A stretch of DNA of 10,540 nucleotides, taken from positions 1-10,540 of the forward strand of contig DAICZO010000220.1 of assembly GCA_027311125.1 (NCBI GenBank), written 5' to 3'. The notes beneath the pieces were generated by a model. The model saw nothing but the letters and a program-made list of their open reading frames with translations. It was not told the DNA's origin and searched no databases. The position numbers and the translations under genes are program-made. Shown here piece by piece: positions 6,703 to 10,540 of this stretch (position 1 is its first letter; every line of letters starts with the position of its first letter). The DNA comes from Acidobacteriaceae bacterium (GTDB lineage Bacteria; Acidobacteriota; Terriglobia; Terriglobales; Acidobacteriaceae).

Positions 6703-7437
6703 ATGCATACTCTCGGCCACACTCGCAGCACCAACCAGCGAGACCACCTGCTGCACACGCCGGATACCTTCATCCGCACCGTGCTGCCCGGCATGGTTAA
6801 CGCCGCCGCCATCGTACACATCTCACCGGTCGCCGGTGCGGCCTTCACGCAATACACTGCAGAGCTCCACCTCGGCGGCTCCATCTCCACCACCGCCGCC
6901 CAGCGTTTCCTCTACGTCATCGAAGGCAGCGCCGATCTGGCCACCGCCACCAGCTTCCAGTCCCTCACTCCCGGCAGCTACGCCTACCTGCCCGCAGCCG
7001 CGGAACACACCCTCACCGCCACCGCCTCCACGCGCCTCGCCGTCATCGAGAAGACCTACCAGCCGCTCCCCAACACCGCCGCACCCTCGCTCCTCATCGG
7101 CCACGAAGACGACATCACCGCCACCCCTCTGATGGGCGACCCCGACCTCGAAGTCCGTGGCCTGCTACCCGACCAGCCCGCCTTCGACTTCGCCGTCAAC
7201 ACCATGACCTACCAGCCCGGCGCAGCCCTCAGCATGGTCGAAGTCCACGTCATGGAGCACGGCCTGCTCATGCTCCAGGGCGGCGGCATCTACCGCCTCA
7301 GCGACGCATGGTATCCCGTCACCGCCGGCGACTTCATCTGGATGGCCCCCTACTGCCCCCAGTGGTTCGGCGCACTCGGCAAGCAGCCCGCAAAGTACCT
7401 TATCTACAAGGACTGGAACCGCCACCCCCTCGGCTAA
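6703..7437 (+). CDS. allE: (S)-Ureidoglycine aminohydrolase (bicupin)
   Basis: The 244-residue bicupin matches E. coli AllE (formerly YlbA) and plant UGlyAH, which deaminate (S)-ureidoglycine to (S)-ureidoglycolate. This step preserves stereochemistry and prevents spontaneous breakdown. The C-terminal cupin holds the probable Mn site: Glu180 and His182 in VEVHVMEHG, His186, and Gln220 in CPQW. Their spacing (0, 2, 6, 40) equals that of the Arabidopsis metal ligands as I recall them (Glu235, His237, His241, Gln275). The end YLIYKDWNRHPLG matches the family C-terminus. The N-terminal cupin (about 45-115) has RFLYVIEGSADL and PGSYAYLP. The start at 6703 has TAGGAA seven bases upstream, overlapping the allC stop; the gap to allC is 8 bp. 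Its place between two M20 hydrolases follows the order of reactions. Confidence 0.94.
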   Translation: MHTLGHTRSTNQRDHLLHTPDTFIRTVLPGMVNAAAIVHISPVAGAAFTQYTAELHLGGSISTTAAQRFLYVIEGSADLATATSFQSLTPGSYAYLPAAAEHTLTATASTRLAVIEKTYQPLPNTAAPSLLIGHEDDITATPLMGDPDLEVRGLLPDQPAFDFAVNTMTYQPGAALSMVEVHVMEHGLLMLQGGGIYRLSDAWYPVTAGDFIWMAPYCPQWFGALGKQPAKYLIYKDWNRHPLG

Positions 7438-7454
7438 CCGTACCAAGACCCCGC

Positions 7455-7460
7455 AGGAGT
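7455..7460 (+). promoter_or_regulatory. Ribosome binding site of the ureidoglycolate amidohydrolase gene
   Basis: CAGGAG lies five bases before the ATG at 7466, in the 28-bp gap after allE. This fixes the start of the second M20 gene and implies independent initiation rather than coupling to allE. Confidence 0.55.
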
Positions 7461-7465
7461 AGACC

Positions 7466-8719
7466 ATGCAGATCCGCATCGACGAAGCCCGCCTGCACCA
7501 GGAACTCGCCGCCCTCGCCACCTTCACCACGGCCGAGCCGGTCGCCAACGGCACCTCCGTCACCCGCGTCGTCTTCTCTCCCGACGACGTCCGTGCCCGC
7601 GCCTGGCTCAAAGCCCTCGCCGCCGCAGAAGGCTTCACCATCCGCGAAGACGCCGTCGGCAACACCTTCTTTCGCTGGGCAGGCAGCCAGCCGGAGCTAC
7701 CCGCCGTCGCCACCGGCTCCCACATCGACGCCATCCCCCACGCCGGCATGTACGACGGCACCGTGGGCGTACTCGGTGGACTCGAAGCCATGCGCGCCCT
7801 CAAGCACAGCGGCCTGCAGCCCCGCCGCTCCATCGAGCTGGTTCTGCTCACCTCGGAGGAGCCCACTCGCTTTGGCATCGGTTGCCTCGGCAGCCGCCTC
7901 ATCGCCGGTACGCTCGATCCCCTCCGCGCCGACGCTCTTCAGGACCACGAAGGCCACTCTCTCGCCACCCTCCGCACCACCGCTGGCTTCACCGGAGAGC
8001 TCGCCTCCGTCCGCCTGTATCCCGGCCACTACCACGCCTGGGTCGAGCTGCATATCGAACAGGGTCCCCTGCTCGAACGCGAACACCTCCCTCTCGGCAT
8101 CGTCACCAGCATCGCCGCACCCGCCGGATACCGCTTCACCATCACCGGCTTCGGCGGCCACGCTGGCGCGCTCCTGATGCCCGACCGCAAAGACGCCCTC
8201 TGCGCCGCAGCCGAGCTCATCCTCGCCATCGAACGCCACACCCTCGCCACCGGAGCCATCGACACCGTAGCCACCGTGGGCACCTGCGACGTCCATCCCG
8301 GAGCCGTCAACAGCGTCCCCAGCCGCGTCACCCTGCAGCTCGACATCCGCGACACCGATCCCGACCGCCGCGAACGCGTCATGCAAGCCGTGCGCGCCGA
8401 CTGCGAAGACCTCCGCCACCGCCGCGGCGTCACCATCACCGAAGAACTCGTCAACGCCGACGCCCCCGCGCAGTGCTCGCCCCACATCGTCTCCACCCTG
8501 CAGTCCGTCTGCGACGAAGCCGCAGTACCCTACAAAAAAATGGTCAGCCGCGCCTACCACGACTCGCTCTTCATGGCCCGCATCGCCCCCATCGCCATGC
8601 TCTTCATCCCCTGTCGCAACGGCGTTAGCCACCGCCCCGACGAGTACGCCGCACCTGCCGATATCGCTCTCGGCACCCGCATCCTCGCCGCAACCCTTGC
8701 TAAGCTAGCATCAGAGTAA
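7466..8719 (+). CDS. Ureidoglycolate amidohydrolase, plant UAH-like (M20 family)
   Basis: The 417-residue M20 enzyme resembles Arabidopsis ureidoglycolate amidohydrolase (UAH) more than AllC. UAH hydrolyses (S)-ureidoglycolate to glyoxylate, CO2 and two ammonia. Diagnostic stretches are GSHIDAIPHAGMYDGTVGVLGG (85-106), TSEEPTRFGIGCLGSRLIAG (129-148), GGHAGALLMPDRKDA (230-244), DVHPGAVNSVPS (275-286), SRAYHDSLFMARIAP (361-375) and FIPCRNGVSHRPDEY (380-394). Metal ligands are His86, Asp97, Glu131/132, His196 and His389. AllC has SGAGHDA where this protein has SRAYHDS, a difference consistent with different substrates. Bacterial annotation often labels such genes only as Zn-dependent hydrolase or allantoate amidohydrolase. 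No transit peptide is present, unlike the plant ER-targeted protein. It would be the last step of the cluster. It ends 12 bp before the aldehyde dehydrogenase. Confidence 0.9.
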   Translation: MQIRIDEARLHQELAALATFTTAEPVANGTSVTRVVFSPDDVRARAWLKALAAAEGFTIREDAVGNTFFRWAGSQPELPAVATGSHIDAIPHAGMYDGTVGVLGGLEAMRALKHSGLQPRRSIELVLLTSEEPTRFGIGCLGSRLIAGTLDPLRADALQDHEGHSLATLRTTAGFTGELASVRLYPGHYHAWVELHIEQGPLLEREHLPLGIVTSIAAPAGYRFTITGFGGHAGALLMPDRKDALCAAAELILAIERHTLATGAIDTVATVGTCDVHPGAVNSVPSRVTLQLDIRDTDPDRRERVMQAVRADCEDLRHRRGVTITEELVNADAPAQCSPHIVSTLQSVCDEAAVPYKKMVSRAYHDSLFMARIAPIAMLFIPCRNGVSHRPDEYAAPADIALGTRILAATLAKLASE

Positions 8720-8731
8720 GCTACACAAACC

Positions 8732-10168
8732 ATGGCAATTGAATCGATCAATCCCGCGAATGGCCGCCTGCTCCGCCGCTTCGAGCCGTTGACCGACGAC
8801 GTCGTCCGCCAGAAGATCGCTCTCGCCGACCAGGCCTTTCGCGACTATGCCACCGTGCCCCTCGGCCATCGCGCCCTCTGCATGCGCAAGCTCGCCGCCA
8901 TGCTCGAGCACGAGACCGAAGACCTCGCCACCACCATCACCCAGGAGATGGGCAAGCCCCTCCACGCCGCCCGCCTCGAAGTACTCAAATGCGCCGCCGC
9001 CTGCCGCTACTACGCCGATAACGCCGCCCGCATCCTCGCCTCCGAGGCCATCGCCACCGACACCAACCACAGCTACGTCCGCTGGGACCCTCTCGGCGTC
9101 ATCCTCGCCGTCATGCCCTGGAACTTCCCCTTCTGGCAGGTCTTCCGCTTCCTCGCACCCGCGCTCATGGCCGGCAACGTCGGCCTGCTCAAGCACTCCT
9201 CCAACGTCCCCCAGTGCTCGCTCGCCATCGAGTCGCTGGTTCGCCGCGCCGGCTTCCCCCGCGGCACCTTTCAGTCCCTGCTCATCGAAGCCAACCAGGT
9301 CGAAGCCGTCCTTGGCGATGAGCGCATCGCCGCCGTCACCGTCACCGGTAGCGAAGCCGCGGGTCGCGCCATCGCCGCCCAGGCAGGCTGGCTCATCAAA
9401 AAATCCGTGCTCGAACTCGGCGGCAGCGACCCCTTCATCGTCATGCCCTCCGCAGACCTCGACGAAGCCGTCGAAACCGCCGTCCGTGCCCGCTGCGTCA
9501 ACAGCGGACAGTCCTGCATCGCCGCCAAGCGCTTCATCATCGCCGACGAGATCTACGACGCCTTCGAAGCAAAGTTCGTCGCCGGCATGGAGGCTGTCCG
9601 CATCGGCGACCCCATGAAGGACTCGACCGACATCGGCCCGCTCGCCACCAAACGTATCGTCCAGGATCTCGAGGCTCAGGTCAAAGCCGCCGTCGCCGCC
9701 GGGGCTCGTCTCCTCACAGGGGGCGAACCCATGCTCGGCCAGGGCTTCTACTTCGAGCCCACCGTCCTCGCTGGCGTCCCTCGCTCCTGCCCCGTCTACC
9801 GCGAAGAACTCTTCGGACCCGTCGCCATGCTCTTCCGCGTCCACGATCTCAACGGCGCCATCCAGCTCGCCAACGACACCCCCTTCGGCCTCGCCGCCTC
9901 CGCCTGGACCCGCAACCCTTCCGAGCAGCAGCGCCTCGTCACCGAACTCCAATGCGGCGGCGTCTTCCTCAACGCCATGGTCGCCAGCGATCCTCGTCTC
10001 CCCTTCGGTGGCATCAAGCTCTCCGGCTACGGCCGCGAACTCTCCGCCGCCGGCATGCGCGAGTTCCTCAACGCCAAAACCGTCGTCATCGCCTCTCCCG
10101 TCTCCGCCCCGGAGCACGACGACCGCCTCGATCTCCTCCCCTTCGGCAACCCCAACGACTCCGACTAA
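8732..10168 (+). CDS. NAD(P)-dependent aldehyde dehydrogenase, succinate-semialdehyde type (Sad/YneI-like)
   Basis: The 478-residue protein is a full-length ALDH-superfamily enzyme that oxidises an aldehyde to an acid. Catalytic residues are Asn131 in MPWNFPFWQV, Lys154 in LLKHSSNVP, the TGS turn at 205-207, general base Glu228 in LELGGSDPFIV, and nucleophile Cys262 in NSGQSCIAAKRF. LLKHSSNV in place of the commoner KPS/KPAE, together with ELGGSDPFIV and ECGGVFLN-type wording near 407, is characteristic of E. coli Sad (YneI), the NAD-dependent succinate-semialdehyde dehydrogenase. ALDH substrates cannot be read reliably from sequence, so a related semialdehyde is possible. It follows the UAH gene by 12 bp on the same strand, suggesting co-transcription, yet no step of the ureide pathway needs it. 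No clear ribosome binding site precedes the ATG. hmgA follows after 88 bp. Confidence 0.88.
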   Translation: MAIESINPANGRLLRRFEPLTDDVVRQKIALADQAFRDYATVPLGHRALCMRKLAAMLEHETEDLATTITQEMGKPLHAARLEVLKCAAACRYYADNAARILASEAIATDTNHSYVRWDPLGVILAVMPWNFPFWQVFRFLAPALMAGNVGLLKHSSNVPQCSLAIESLVRRAGFPRGTFQSLLIEANQVEAVLGDERIAAVTVTGSEAAGRAIAAQAGWLIKKSVLELGGSDPFIVMPSADLDEAVETAVRARCVNSGQSCIAAKRFIIADEIYDAFEAKFVAGMEAVRIGDPMKDSTDIGPLATKRIVQDLEAQVKAAVAAGARLLTGGEPMLGQGFYFEPTVLAGVPRSCPVYREELFGPVAMLFRVHDLNGAIQLANDTPFGLAASAWTRNPSEQQRLVTELQCGGVFLNAMVASDPRLPFGGIKLSGYGRELSAAGMREFLNAKTVVIASPVSAPEHDDRLDLLPFGNPNDSD

Positions 10169-10256
10169 GCACAGCACACCTCATTTCAGCTAAGCTATCT
10201 CGTCCGCAGGATGCCTCCGCTCCGTGCGGCCAAAATGTTTTGCAATGAGGGTATCC
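10169..10256 (+). promoter_or_regulatory. Probable hmgA leader and promoter region
   Basis: This 88-bp gap is the longest non-coding stretch on the plus strand after 2350 and is clearly more AT-rich than its surroundings. It contains GCTAAGCTA (10189-10197), a short inverted repeat CAAAA-TG-TTTTG (10231-10242), and the hmgA ribosome binding site GAGGG (10247-10251). A weak CCGCA/TGCGG pair (10204-10208, 10225-10229) is too short and widely spaced to be a convincing terminator. It may hold a separate promoter for hmgA. I cannot identify a good -35/-10 pair. Confidence 0.4.
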
Positions 10257-10540
10257 ATGCCGTCCAATCACTCCCCGCTCCAGTACTTCACCGGCTTCGG
10301 CAACGAGTTCGCCACCGAGGCCATCCCCGGTGCTCTGCCCGTCGGCCAGAACGCCCCGCAAAAGGCTCCGCTCGGCCTCTACACCGAGCAGCTCAGCGGC
10401 AGCCCCTTCACCATGCCGCGCCTGCTCAATCGCCGCACCTGGACCTACCGTATCCGCCCCTCCGTCATGCACCGGCCCTACAAGCGCATCGCCAACGGAC
10501 TACTTCGTTCCACCCCCTTCCACGAGGTCGAGACCACACC
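10257..10540 (+). CDS. hmgA: Homogentisate 1,2-dioxygenase (3' partial)
   Basis: The first 94 residues are visible and the frame is open at the window edge. The protein opens with LQYFTGFGNEFATEAIPGAL, then PVGQNAPQK, LGLYTEQLSGSPFT and NRRTWTYRIRPSV, which is the highly conserved N-terminus of homogentisate 1,2-dioxygenase. That Fe(II) enzyme opens the homogentisate ring to maleylacetoacetate in tyrosine and phenylalanine breakdown. The iron-binding residues lie further on and cannot be checked here. I chose the ATG at 10257 because GAGGG ends five bases upstream. An in-frame ATG at 10245 overlaps that GAGGG and has no ribosome binding site of its own. Separation from the preceding dehydrogenase by 88 bp suggests its own promoter, although read-through from the upstream cluster is possible. 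Confidence 0.95.
   Translation, partial: MPSNHSPLQYFTGFGNEFATEAIPGALPVGQNAPQKAPLGLYTEQLSGSPFTMPRLLNRRTWTYRIRPSVMHRPYKRIANGLLRSTPFHEVETT

Noticed and set aside
7697..8632. A 311-codon minus-strand frame opposite the UAH gene
   Set aside because: It is the same kind of Gly/Val/Asp/Glu-rich antisense frame, with no motifs, and it lies fully inside a well-supported gene.
8711..10177. A 488-codon open frame on the minus strand opposite the aldehyde dehydrogenase
   Set aside because: Its translation is low-complexity Gly/Asp/Glu/Val-rich sequence expected from the complement of C-ending codons, with no recognisable domain. The plus strand holds a complete ALDH with catalytic residues.
10204..10229. 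CCGCA/TGCGG pair as a terminator after the aldehyde dehydrogenase
   Set aside because: The stem is only five base pairs with a 16-base loop and no T-run, which is too weak to call.

Overview
The window reads as chromosomal DNA from a high-GC bacterium whose codons end mostly in C or G. The codon style, the short gene spacing and the gene content resemble soil Acidobacteriota (the Terriglobus/Granulicella/Edaphobacter group). That placement is inferred from general impression and was not tested by a search. There are no rRNA or tRNA genes, CRISPR arrays, insertion sequences or phage genes.

Layout. At the left edge is the 3' end of a gene whose product ends in a rhodanese domain, probably a MoeB/MoeZ-type sulfur-carrier adenylyltransferase. 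It converges on a minus-strand pair, guaD (guanine deaminase) and hom (homoserine dehydrogenase), with a strong hairpin terminator between them. A short gap of about 57 bp separates guaD from a divergent plus-strand cluster. Its order is allB (allantoinase), uraD (OHCU decarboxylase), uraH (5-hydroxyisourate hydrolase), a cofactor-free uricase, allC (allantoate amidohydrolase, M20), allE ((S)-ureidoglycine aminohydrolase, bicupin), a second M20 enzyme closely resembling plant ureidoglycolate amidohydrolase (UAH), and a Sad-type aldehyde dehydrogenase. After 88 bp comes the start of hmgA (homogentisate 1,2-dioxygenase), cut by the right edge.

The genes together form an almost complete purine-ring degradation route. 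GuaD makes xanthine from guanine; the xanthine oxidation step is not in the window. Uricase, UraH and UraD then take urate to (S)-allantoin, AllB opens the ring to allantoate, AllC gives ureidoglycine, AllE gives (S)-ureidoglycolate, and UAH releases glyoxylate. Every hydrolytic nitrogen is released as ammonia, with no ureidoglycolate lyase, urease step or oxamate branch in the cluster. This is the plant-style ureide route packed into one bacterial operon.

The most notable observation is in uraD. Its reading frame stops at an in-frame TAA (4123-4125), but the same frame continues without interruption for 33 more codons to a TGA two bases before uraH. That continuation reads as the missing C-terminal helices of the OHCU decarboxylase family. 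The gene is therefore broken by what looks like a single C-to-T change (CAA to TAA), or is read through, or is split, or is a sequence error. No previously undescribed system was recognised. The interest lies in the interrupted uraD, the complete hydrolytic ureide operon and a few possible control sites.
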